Counted from the stretch's first letter, positions 1-5,326 are shown. The stretch is 5,326 nt of DNA from Candidatus Bathyarchaeum sp. (GCA_003096255.1 PIXS01000208.1:1-5326); one strand, 5' to 3'. A program made the numbers and translations. The notes: generated from the sequence alone by a model not told the origin.

Positions 1-1
1 C

Positions 2-790
2 ATGAATAAACTTCCCATAAAACTCCTACAATGCCCCGGTACTAACATTGCTCGTGGACGCAACATCGCAGTTGCCCATGCCTCCCACGACGTAATTGCT
101 GGAACAGACGGCGGATGCAAACTCGATAAAGACTGGCTTAACAACATAACAAAGCCATTCCTGGCGCAGCCAGAAACAGACGTTGTTTCAGGAGCATACC
201 TGCCTTGGCATACAACTGTCTTTGAAGAAGTAGCATCCTGTTTGATTTTTCCCGACGTAAAAAGAATAAGTGTCAATTTTCTTCCCTCGTCTAGATCAAT
301 TGCTTATAAAAAATCCGCTTGGGAACGGGTTAATGGTTACCCTGAATGGCTAGAAACTGCAGAGGACACATATTTTGATTTAAAATGCAAAGACGCTGGG
401 CTCAGATTTGCTTTGGTACGAAATGCAATTGTTTATTGGCGTGTGCGAAGAAACCTTCATGGTGTAGCTAAGCAGTTTTACCGCTATGCTGAAGGTGATG
501 GGTTAGCTTTTCTTTTTCCCAGGCGGTATTTGCCTCGATGTATGGCTGCTATGCTCTTTTTTTTGTTCTCATTCTTTTATTCTCATTTGTATTTCTGGCT
601 GTTTCTTCTCTCTTCAGTTGCGGCAGTTACTTGGTTTAAACATCTGCAAAAAGTTGTACATCCTTCTGTGAAGCGGCTTGGGATTGCTTTTGAAGTAGCT
701 TTAGCTATCGAAGTAGGGCTTTTTTCTGGATTCATAAGTGGTATCTTACAGCATGCAAGAAATCGTATCCGACGTTCAAGACATAATTGA
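2..790 (+). CDS. Family 2 glycosyltransferase, membrane-associated, 5'-truncated by the window edge
   Basis: Transfers a sugar from an activated donor (nucleotide sugar or lipid-phosphate sugar) to an acceptor, probably in surface glycan assembly at the inner face of the membrane. The visible 262 residues start in mid-fold. ARGRNIAVAHA (17-27) followed by AGTDGGCKLDKDWL (33-46) is the acidic metal/donor-binding region of the GT2 subfamily that has TDxGC rather than a strict DxD. SSRSIAYKKSAWERVNGYPE (96-115) and TAEDTYFDLKCKDAG (119-133) are the usual acceptor-side region, with E121-D122 as the likely catalytic acidic pair. KQFYRYAEGDGLA (157-169) follows, then hydrophobic segments at about 179-212 and 228-250. 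The first beta strand (VSVIIPxYN type) and its aspartate are missing, some 60-80 residues by family norms, so the Met at position 2 is probably internal and the gene starts left of the window. A truncated pseudogene cannot be excluded. The stop is TGA at 788-790. Sugar specificity cannot be read from this. Confidence 0.85.
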   Translation: MNKLPIKLLQCPGTNIARGRNIAVAHASHDVIAGTDGGCKLDKDWLNNITKPFLAQPETDVVSGAYLPWHTTVFEEVASCLIFPDVKRISVNFLPSSRSIAYKKSAWERVNGYPEWLETAEDTYFDLKCKDAGLRFALVRNAIVYWRVRRNLHGVAKQFYRYAEGDGLAFLFPRRYLPRCMAAMLFFLFSFFYSHLYFWLFLLSSVAAVTWFKHLQKVVHPSVKRLGIAFEVALAIEVGLFSGFISGILQHARNRIRRSRHN

Positions 791-844
791 TGAATAAGTT
801 TGTATAGAGTGATTTGAAATGTTGCTTGAGACCTATGTTGTTTC

Positions 845-852
845 TATAAATA
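845..852 (+). promoter_or_regulatory. Putative archaeal TATA box upstream of the LamG-Nudix gene
   Basis: TATAAATA lies in the 142-base spacer after the glycosyltransferase. Archaeal transcription normally starts about 25 bases downstream of the box, here around 871-877, which would give a leader of roughly 55-60 bases before the TTG at 933. The sequence just upstream is not clearly purine-rich, so a TFB recognition element is not evident. No T-tract terminator is seen between the glycosyltransferase stop and this box, so read-through from the upstream gene remains possible. Confidence 0.45.
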
Positions 853-919
853 TAACTATTCTTAATAGCTCAACAAATCGCCATGTGACCTTGTATTTGT
901 TGCAAAACTTGTTTTCAGT

Positions 920-927
920 GGGGGGTG
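920..927 (+). promoter_or_regulatory. Shine-Dalgarno-like site GGGGGGTG that bears on the start choice
   Basis: GGGGGGTG differs by one base from GGAGGTG extended by one G, the sequence complementary to the conserved 3' end of archaeal 16S rRNA. It leaves 5 bases before the TTG at 933 and 11 bases before the ATG at 939. The shorter spacing is the normal one, so the TTG is the better-placed start, although the ATG two codons later would give nearly the same protein. Confidence 0.5.
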
Positions 928-932
928 TCTAG

Positions 933-1013
933 TTGGGTATGTTTCTTCGTGGAAAAGCTTTTGCGTTGCTTATTGTTCTTTGTTTGTCTTCTGTTGTGGC
1001 ATTAAGTTTAGCC
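933..1013 (+). other. Signal peptide of the LamG-Nudix protein
   Basis: The N-terminus has a short basic stretch (RGK, residues 6-8), an uninterrupted hydrophobic core of about 18 residues (AFALLIVLCLSSVVALSL, 9-26) and small residues (ASS) immediately after, which suits Sec export and signal peptidase cleavage near residue 27. There is no lipobox cysteine at the cleavage region, so a lipoprotein is not suggested. Confidence 0.8.
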
Positions 1014-3365
1014 TCTTCTCCTGAACCTTGGAGTTTTCAAAATGGCTGTTTCTTTGGTTTTGACTCCGATTTGGATTTTTCTGATGTAGCAGCTGCGGGT
1101 TTGCCTTTTTCTGGCAACATAGTTGGTTACTGGAATATGGATGAGAACTCCGGAGATATAGCGTATGATTTGAGTGAAAATGGCAATAATGGATCAATTA
1201 TTGGTGCAACATGGGTTGATGGGAAATATGGTGGCGCCTTGGATTTTTCTGATGCCGGTAAAAAAGTGGATTGCGGCAATAATCCTGTTTTGAATCCTGC
1301 AGAATTAACAATAGCTGCGTGGGTGAACCGCGCCTATAGCGATGTATTTGATCATATAATTGATAAAACTAACGATGCCACGGCTACTGAAGGTTATCGT
1401 TTCTCGATAACGAGCGTAAATCAACTACGTTTTAGGTTCGTTGGAGAAAACATGACAACCTTTGATGTAATCTCTAAGGCGATTATTCCATCAAACGAGT
1501 TTGTTCATGTTGCTGTTACCTACGACATGCGAACCGTGAAGCTTTACATAAATGGTGCTCTAGTGAAAACAGAAGCAGTGAATGAGCCGATCTTGTATGG
1601 TTCATCAAATTTGTTTATAGGCTATGGCAAAGATGATGTAAACGGCTTAAAAGGTATAATTGATGATGTTCGCGTGTACAATTGTGCCTTAAACGATTGT
1701 GAACTTGTAACTTTATATAATCAATCTGCTCCAGATTCTTTTGTGGATTATTGTAACTACAAAGACAATGTAACCAACAATACTTTACTAATTTACGTTG
1801 CCCCTGTTGATGTAAATCAGCAAGATGATGTGCTAGTTGTTTGCACGCGCTTTTTTGAAGACAACACGGTTTCCTTCCAAGCTAACGGTAGTGTGGTTGC
1901 GAATGTATGGACTAATCTGGGACAGCCAGTATCCACCACGGGTAATTGGAACAGTCAAAACTACACAACAACCTTGACAGTTTCCGATTCTTCACCTGCA
2001 GAGATAAACTGGAACTACTACAACATCACCACGTACACTGACCACCAATCAAACATTATACCATCAAACGTTACCCTTGCATGGGGTAAAAGCCAGACCT
2101 TTAACTTCAACGTATCAAACGGCTATCGCTTCGATGTCCTTGTTGATGGCGTTTTGCAAGGACAAATAGGCAACTACACTTTTAGCAACATCACTGAGCC
2201 GCATGTAGTAAATGTGATTTCCACTCAGGTATTTACTCTAAACGCTTCCTCTACGGGCAATGGGTCTGTAACTCCTTTGGGCTCAGTAGTGGTGGATTTT
2301 GGAGAAAACAAACGCTTTGACTTCATACCAAACAACGGCTACCACGTCAGCGAATTGCTCATAGATAACATCTCGCAAAACCCCGCAAACTTTTACATCT
2401 TCGAAGACATAACCCAAAACCACACCCTAACCGTATCCTTTGCCCTTAACTCCTACAACATAACCGTCCTAACCGATGAGCACACAACCGTAACTCCTGG
2501 AAACTGCACAGTTAATCACAAACAAAGCCAACAGTTCGATTTCCTTGCTGATTTTGGCTACGTCAGTCAAGTCTATGTTGATAGCGAGGACCTTGGTAAC
2601 ATAACCTCATACAATCTCGCCGACATAACTGGGGCTCACACGATAACCGTAGTTTCAAATGCCCTGCCGCCCTCTGAAGTTCCAGTGACGCCTACTCCCT
2701 CCCAAACAACATCGCCCTCAACTTCGCCTTCACCGTCTGGTTCTCCAACCCAACCCCCAACAACCAAATCTGCCCTCTCAACTGAGCACATTCTATTACT
2801 CCTTGGTGTGGTCGTTGTGGGTCTTGTGCTGCTTGGTTTAGCCTTCAAGAAAGGATATGTAACCATTGAAGCCGTTGACAAAAACGCAACTTCAACCGGA
2901 GATGCTCCTTACGGACCTGATTCTTCGCAAATCAAAACCTTGGCGGCTGCCCTCAAACTAGCAGACGGCAGATTAGGTGAAGGTGCGTTAGGCAATGAGT
3001 TTTCTGTTCATGTGGAAGGTGTATACGTCAAAGAGGGCAAGCTTTTGCTCTTAAAACGCAGCTTTGAGCCCTTCAAGGGTTACTGGAGCGTGGTAAGCGG
3101 AGCCGTAGCAGAAGATGGCGCCCTAAAGCGCACGTTGCAAGAACTATTCAAAAAGATAGCAGGTCTTGACGTTACAATTGGAAAGATCATAGGCGCCCGA
3201 ATCGAAGAAGCCAACGGCAAAACCCAAATCACCCTAACCTACGAAGTAACCTCAGCTCAGGGCAAAATAACACTAGACAACAACTACTCAGAATATAACT
3301 GGTTTTGCCACGCACCAACAAATTCAACCCATGACTACACCCAGTACCTGCGAAAAAGAGCATAA
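933..3365 (+). CDS. Exported LamG-type surface protein with three InlB-like repeats, one TM helix and a cytoplasmic degenerate Nudix domain
   Basis: I do not recognise this 810-residue protein as a named family; its modules are readable. Order: signal peptide (about 1-27), LamG/concanavalin A-like domain (about 62-263), a beta-rich segment with no clear family (264-363), three InlB-B-type repeats (364-577), Pro/Ser/Thr stalk (579-613), TM helix (about 617-637) followed by KK, a linker, and a Nudix-fold domain (about 691-800). A signal peptide plus one later helix places residues 28-616 outside and 638-810 inside. About 19 N-x-S/T sequons fall in the outer part and only two in the inner part, suggesting a heavily N-glycosylated surface protein. 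Start: TTG at 933, favoured by GGGGGGTG 5 bases upstream; ATG at 939 is the alternative. It sits between a glycosyltransferase and a flippase. Inference: a membrane sensor or adhesin that binds glycan outside and a nucleotide-type ligand inside. The gene call is firm; the function is not known. Confidence 0.9.
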   Translation: MGMFLRGKAFALLIVLCLSSVVALSLASSPEPWSFQNGCFFGFDSDLDFSDVAAAGLPFSGNIVGYWNMDENSGDIAYDLSENGNNGSIIGATWVDGKYGGALDFSDAGKKVDCGNNPVLNPAELTIAAWVNRAYSDVFDHIIDKTNDATATEGYRFSITSVNQLRFRFVGENMTTFDVISKAIIPSNEFVHVAVTYDMRTVKLYINGALVKTEAVNEPILYGSSNLFIGYGKDDVNGLKGIIDDVRVYNCALNDCELVTLYNQSAPDSFVDYCNYKDNVTNNTLLIYVAPVDVNQQDDVLVVCTRFFEDNTVSFQANGSVVANVWTNLGQPVSTTGNWNSQNYTTTLTVSDSSPAEINWNYYNITTYTDHQSNIIPSNVTLAWGKSQTFNFNVSNGYRFDVLVDGVLQGQIGNYTFSNITEPHVVNVISTQVFTLNASSTGNGSVTPLGSVVVDFGENKRFDFIPNNGYHVSELLIDNISQNPANFYIFEDITQNHTLTVSFALNSYNITVLTDEHTTVTPGNCTVNHKQSQQFDFLADFGYVSQVYVDSEDLGNITSYNLADITGAHTITVVSNALPPSEVPVTPTPSQTTSPSTSPSPSGSPTQPPTTKSALSTEHILLLLGVVVVGLVLLGLAFKKGYVTIEAVDKNATSTGDAPYGPDSSQIKTLAAALKLADGRLGEGALGNEFSVHVEGVYVKEGKLLLLKRSFEPFKGYWSVVSGAVAEDGALKRTLQELFKKIAGLDVTIGKIIGARIEEANGKTQITLTYEVTSAQGKITLDNNYSEYNWFCHAPTNSTHDYTQYLRKRA
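1116..1721 (+). other. LamG / concanavalin A-like jelly-roll domain (residues ~62-263)
   Basis: The start GYWNMDENSGDIAYDLSENG (65-84), then GKYGGALDF (97-105), LTIAAWVNR (125-133), FVHVAVTYD (190-198), VKLYINGALV (202-211) and GIIDDVRVYNCALNDCEL (241-258) are the conserved landmarks, in order, of the LamG-like jellyroll fold (Laminin_G_3 type). Members bind glycans or mediate adhesion and are often found in secreted or surface proteins. No glycoside hydrolase catalytic motif is apparent, so binding is more likely than hydrolysis. Two cysteines at 251 and 256 in the last strand could pair with each other or with C274. Confidence 0.85.
2022..2663 (+). repeat. Three tandem InlB-B-type (divergent bacterial repeat) protein modules of ~70 residues
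   Basis: Residues 364-431, 433-503 and 507-577 share one pattern: a Thr/Val strand, a Pro-containing turn, Q/K-x-F-x-F, a GY landmark (GYRF at 397, GYHV at 469, GYVS at 542), a V/L-V/I-D strand (LVDG, LIDN, YVDS), an aromatic-Φ-x-(N/D)-I-T strand (YTFSNIT, YIFEDIT, YNLADIT), then H and a closing T/V strand. This matches divergent InlB B-repeat or Flg_new_2-like domains, which form extended beta stalks in surface proteins. The copies are strongly diverged in protein sequence, so they are old duplications rather than DNA-level direct repeats. Confidence 0.8.
2667..2843 (+). other. Pro/Ser/Thr stalk and transmembrane anchor (residues 579-637)
   Basis: Residues 579-613 are almost wholly Pro, Ser, Thr and Gln (SPSTSPSPSGSPTQPP in the centre), a typical wall-spanning and possibly O-glycosylated stalk. 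Residues 617-637 (TEHILLLLGVVVVGLVLLGLAFKK region) form one strong hydrophobic helix followed by two lysines, so the C-terminal side is cytoplasmic. Most archaeal surface proteins with this stalk-and-helix ending stop within a few residues; here about 170 residues follow. Confidence 0.85.
3003..3362 (+). other. Cytoplasmic Nudix-fold domain with a degenerate Nudix box (residues ~691-810)
   Basis: VEGVYVKEGKLLLLKRSFEP (694-713) followed by FKGYWSVVSG (714-723) is a clear match to the first strands of Nudix hydrolases, which usually read ...KRSxEPFKGYWSLPGG. The box itself, Gx5Ex7REUxEExGU, should occupy 723-745. Here it reads G723-AVAED-G729 ... QELFKK ... AGL745. The REUxEE glutamate pair that binds Mg2+ is replaced by KK (or K-I, depending on a one-residue gap), and PGG before the box is VSG. 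The C-terminal strand EYNWF (787-791) corresponds to the family's xxxWF strand. Expected behaviour is ligand binding without hydrolysis, as in Nudix-type sensor domains of NrtR regulators; the ligand is unknown. Confidence 0.75.
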
Positions 3366-3375
3366 CACCAGCAAA

Positions 3376-3435
3376 TTTCCTCTCTTTCTTTGTGCCTTAG
3401 CAGTTTAGTTTGCACTGTTGTTTAGCTGCTTTTTT
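3376..3435 (+). terminator. Pyrimidine/T-rich terminator-like region after the LamG-Nudix gene
   Basis: A 16-base pyrimidine tract (TTTCCTCTCTTTCTTT, 3376-3391) begins 10 bases after the TAA stop, and a six-T run follows at 3430-3435. Archaeal RNA polymerase terminates at T-rich tracts on the non-template strand without needing a hairpin, and no strong hairpin is seen here. A second T-rich block (3516-3527) further downstream could act as backup. Confidence 0.45.
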
Positions 3436-3599
3436 GGTAGACCCCTCCCCCGTTTTCTGCATAGAATTTCTATTTGGATCCTAATAGGTTGGCAAGTGGG
3501 TTCTTAGCTGGCAGATTTTTGTTTTTTGGTGGAGGCTTTGGTTGTGTTTTTGTTTGTAGGCTGATTTGGGGACGTGTTGTTTGTGCAACCAAAACGCAT

Positions 3600-3610
3600 A
3601 AACGCTTATA
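3600..3610 (+). promoter_or_regulatory. Putative BRE/TATA promoter element for the flippase gene
   Basis: AAACG directly followed by CTTATA (3605-3610) has the layout of a purine-rich TFB site next to a TATA box. Initiation about 25 bases further on, near 3632-3636, would leave a leader of about 27 bases before the ATG at 3662. With the T-tracts upstream, this supports the flippase being its own transcription unit rather than part of an operon with the preceding gene. No strong Shine-Dalgarno site precedes the ATG; only the weak TTGATAG is seen. Confidence 0.4.
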
Positions 3611-3661
3611 CCGTCCACTTCTTTTCACTCTCAATTCAGACTTAACGCTGGGAATTGATAG

Positions 3662-5239
3662 ATGAGTAAAGTTTCGGATATGGCTAAGGTTTCGGTTAAA
3701 GGCGGCTTTCATTACATGTGGGGTCTAGCGGCTTCTACGGTAATTTCTGCAGTTGGCACGATAATCATTGCTTCTCTGATGGGTGAAAACAACTACGGAG
3801 CTTATTTTGTTGCTTTGTCTGCTCCAAACCTGATTAACTTGTTTCGGGATTGGGGCATAAACTCTGCAGTAATACGCTACACCGCCCAGTATAATGCAGA
3901 AAACAAAATCGAAAAAATCCGAGGCGTCTTCTTATCTGGTCTGTTCTTCGAAACCATATTTGGCTTAGCGCTTTCCTTAGCGGGGTTTGCCCTCTCAGGC
4001 GTTTTAGCAACCGTATTTAACAGACCCGAAGCTGCTCCCCTAATCCAAGTAGCTTCCTTTAGCGTATTAGCAGGCGCCTTTGTCAACATTGCAACAGCGG
4101 CATTTACTGGCATTGAAAAAATGCACTTCTACAGCATCATGACCGTTAGCCAATCCGTAATTAAAACCGTCCTCATAGTTGCCCTAGTCGTTTTAGGTCT
4201 TGGTCCTCTTGGAGCAATCATCGGCTTCACTACCGCTTTTCTCATAGCTGGAGTAATTGGCATCTTGCTAATGTTTACTATATACAAAAAACTGCCAAGT
4301 GTGCCTCTTTCCCGCGCTGAATTAACAGAGACCGTAAAAAACCTGTTCCGCTACGGCTTTCCCCTCTCCTTTGGAGTCATTCTCTCAGGCGTTCTGATAC
4401 AGTTCTACAACTTTCTTGTAATCATCTACGTATCCGACAACGCATTAATTGGAAATTATTCAGTTGCACTAAACTTTGTTGTGCTCATAACGTTCTTTGC
4501 CATGCCCGTAACAACTATGCTTTTGCCTGCCTTTTCAAAGCTTGACGCCACAAAGGATTCACAGGCGCTCCAAAGCGTCTATCAGTTCTCCGTCAAATAT
4601 GCCGCGCTTTTAGTGGTTCCTGTTGCCGCAATGGTCATGTCACTAGCCCAGCCAGCAATTTCAACCATTTTCCCCAACCAGTACGCGCAGGCGCCACTGT
4701 TTTTAGCATTACTATCAATAACCTACGTCTACGCAGCATTTGGAAACCTAAGCATAGTAAACCTCATCAACGGTCAAGGACAAACCACTTACACCCTCAA
4801 GCTATCCTTGCTAACTGCTTGCGTTGGTTTCCCCTTGGGCTTTGTGCTTATCTCTCAATTTGGCGTTCTTGGCTTAATCTTCTCTACAGTAATCTCAGCT
4901 ACACCTAACATGATCTTTGGTTTACCCTACATCCGAAAACGCTACGGCGTAACAACCGACTGGAATGCATCTGCAAAAATCCTCCTCTCCTCATTCATCG
5001 CCGCCGCCATAACATACCTGCTCGTCAACCAGCTCACCTTAAGCAGCCCCATAGAACTAATCATAGGCGTGATCGTATTCGTACTTGTTTTTCTCTTCTC
5101 GGTGCTCTTAACACGTGCAATAAACGAATCCGATATGTACAACCTAAAAACCATGACAAGCGGACTAGGCCCCCTAAGCAAGATAATAAACAAGCTACTA
5201 ATGCTTATAGAAAAACTAATGAGCATACTAAAAATCTAA
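3662..5239 (+). CDS. Wzx/RfbX-type oligosaccharide flippase (MOP superfamily)
   Basis: Moves lipid-linked oligosaccharides from the cytoplasmic to the outer face of the membrane during polysaccharide or glycoprotein synthesis. The 525 residues contain about 14 hydrophobic helices (near 17-39, 43-63, 88-118, 124-148, 157-180, 182-207, 229-254, 261-290, 310-335, 343-367, 377-399, 400-423, 437-456, 462-485), the usual number for this family. Family landmarks are MGENNYGAYFVALSAPNLIN (40-59), FRDWGINSAVIRYTAQY (61-77), the basic loop before RYGFPLSFG (230-238), and GNYSVALNF (264-272). The start ATG at 3662 is followed by a short polar N-terminus and SVKGGFHYMWGLAAS, the normal beginning of the family. 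After the last helix comes a tail with an amphipathic Lys/Leu/Ile helix (about 505-525). Partners are probably glycosyltransferases such as the one upstream and an oligosaccharyltransferase or polymerase outside the window. The transported glycan cannot be inferred. Confidence 0.92.
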   Translation: MSKVSDMAKVSVKGGFHYMWGLAASTVISAVGTIIIASLMGENNYGAYFVALSAPNLINLFRDWGINSAVIRYTAQYNAENKIEKIRGVFLSGLFFETIFGLALSLAGFALSGVLATVFNRPEAAPLIQVASFSVLAGAFVNIATAAFTGIEKMHFYSIMTVSQSVIKTVLIVALVVLGLGPLGAIIGFTTAFLIAGVIGILLMFTIYKKLPSVPLSRAELTETVKNLFRYGFPLSFGVILSGVLIQFYNFLVIIYVSDNALIGNYSVALNFVVLITFFAMPVTTMLLPAFSKLDATKDSQALQSVYQFSVKYAALLVVPVAAMVMSLAQPAISTIFPNQYAQAPLFLALLSITYVYAAFGNLSIVNLINGQGQTTYTLKLSLLTACVGFPLGFVLISQFGVLGLIFSTVISATPNMIFGLPYIRKRYGVTTDWNASAKILLSSFIAAAITYLLVNQLTLSSPIELIIGVIVFVLVFLFSVLLTRAINESDMYNLKTMTSGLGPLSKIINKLLMLIEKLMSILKI

Positions 5240-5240
5240 A

Positions 5241-5258
5241 CCCTTTCTTCTACTTTTT
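5241..5258 (+). terminator. Pyrimidine-rich terminator-like tract after the flippase gene
   Basis: An almost pure pyrimidine stretch ending in five Ts (CCCTTTCTTCTACTTTTT) starts two bases after the TAA stop of the flippase, with more T-rich sequence at 5287-5295. It resembles the tract that follows the LamG-Nudix gene and fits archaeal T-tract termination. The rest of the window to 5326 is AT-rich and shows no supported gene; TTAGTTAATAAAGG near the edge could be promoter-like but cannot be assigned. Confidence 0.45.
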
Positions 5259-5326
5259 GATGGCTAAAAAGAAGCCTAAGACGTAGTTTTGTTTTGGCTG
5301 GATTAGGATGGTTAGTTAATAAAGGA

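Larger units (their letters stand above)
3366..3661 (+). other. 296-base T-rich intergenic region
   Basis: The stretch between the LamG-Nudix stop and the flippase start is rich in T and G on the + strand, with T runs at 3430-3435, 3516-3520 and 3522-3527. It contains the terminator-like tract and the promoter-like element listed separately. Open frames across it on both strands have no convincing start signal and no recognisable protein character. I see no tRNA, no strong hairpin and no tandem repeat in it. Confidence 0.6.

Noticed and set aside
970..1197. Minus-strand open frame opposite the signal peptide and early LamG region
   Set aside because: Antisense shadow of a well-supported gene with biased His/Gln/Asn/Ser content and no family features. 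The same reasoning applies to the minus-strand frames at 2636-2881, 3877-4113 and 4942-5226.
2667..2771. C-rich Pro/Ser/Thr-coding stretch considered as a DNA-level tandem repeat or CRISPR-like array
   Set aside because: There are no fixed-length repeats or spacers; the regularity comes from Pro, Ser and Thr codons in the stalk.
3537..3593. Perfect 8-base inverted repeat TTTGGTTG / CAACCAAA with a 41-base loop in the spacer
   Set aside because: An 8-base match of this kind is about what chance predicts within 300 bases, and the large loop makes a stable hairpin or operator unlikely.
3474..3665. 63-codon open frame on the + strand whose stop overlaps the flippase ATG (ATGA)
   Set aside because: It begins at a TTG with no ribosome-binding site, runs through T/G-rich spacer, encodes a low-complexity Phe/Gly/Val/Cys sequence, and spans the likely promoter of the flippase. 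The ATGA overlap is tempting but not enough.
3470..3712. 80-codon open frame on the - strand over the spacer and flippase start
   Set aside because: Composition (Lys/Pro/Asn runs) is what a T/G-rich + strand gives in reverse; it overlaps the conserved start of the flippase and has no recognisable domain.
5260..5286. Mini-ORF ATG...TAG encoding MAKKKPKT after the flippase
   Set aside because: Eight codons, no ribosome-binding site, located directly in the terminator-like region; expected by chance.
5236..5325. Minus-strand frame open from the right edge for 29 codons, ending in TAG opposite the flippase stop; possible tail of a convergent gene
   Set aside because: Too short to judge and reads as Lys/Arg/Leu-rich sequence without a recognisable motif. 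Sequence beyond the window would settle it.

Overview
The window looks archaeal. Promoter-like boxes are of the TATA type (TATAAATA at 845-852, CTTATA at 3605-3610), pyrimidine or T-rich tracts follow two of the stop codons, and one gene encodes a secreted, sequon-rich surface protein with a Pro/Thr/Ser stalk and a single C-terminal membrane helix. That style is common in Bathyarchaeia and related mesophilic or sediment archaea, but the lineage is an inference from style only; no rRNA or marker gene is present.

Layout: all three convincing genes are on the + strand. (1) 2-790 is the C-terminal part of a membrane-associated family 2 glycosyltransferase whose N-terminal nucleotide-binding segment lies left of the window. 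(2) 791-932 is a spacer with a TATA box and a strong Shine-Dalgarno-like site. (3) 933-3365 encodes an 810-residue protein: signal peptide, LamG/concanavalin-like domain, a second beta-rich segment, three InlB-B-type repeats, Pro/Ser/Thr linker, one transmembrane helix, and a cytoplasmic Nudix-fold domain whose catalytic box is degenerate. (4) 3366-3661 is a T-rich spacer with a terminator-like tract and a promoter-like element. (5) 3662-5239 encodes a 14-helix Wzx-type lipid-linked oligosaccharide flippase. (6) 5240-5326 holds a terminator-like tract and no supported gene.

Taken together this is a cell-surface glycan neighbourhood: a glycosyltransferase to build a sugar chain, a flippase to move the lipid-linked chain across the membrane, and between them a large exported protein with about 19 N-glycosylation sequons in its external part. 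The most unusual item is that middle protein. It joins an extracellular carbohydrate-binding-type region through one membrane helix to an intracellular Nudix domain that appears to have lost its metal-binding glutamates. This could be a transmembrane sensor that links external glycan binding to an internal nucleotide or nucleotide-sugar ligand; the function is a hypothesis, the architecture is visible.
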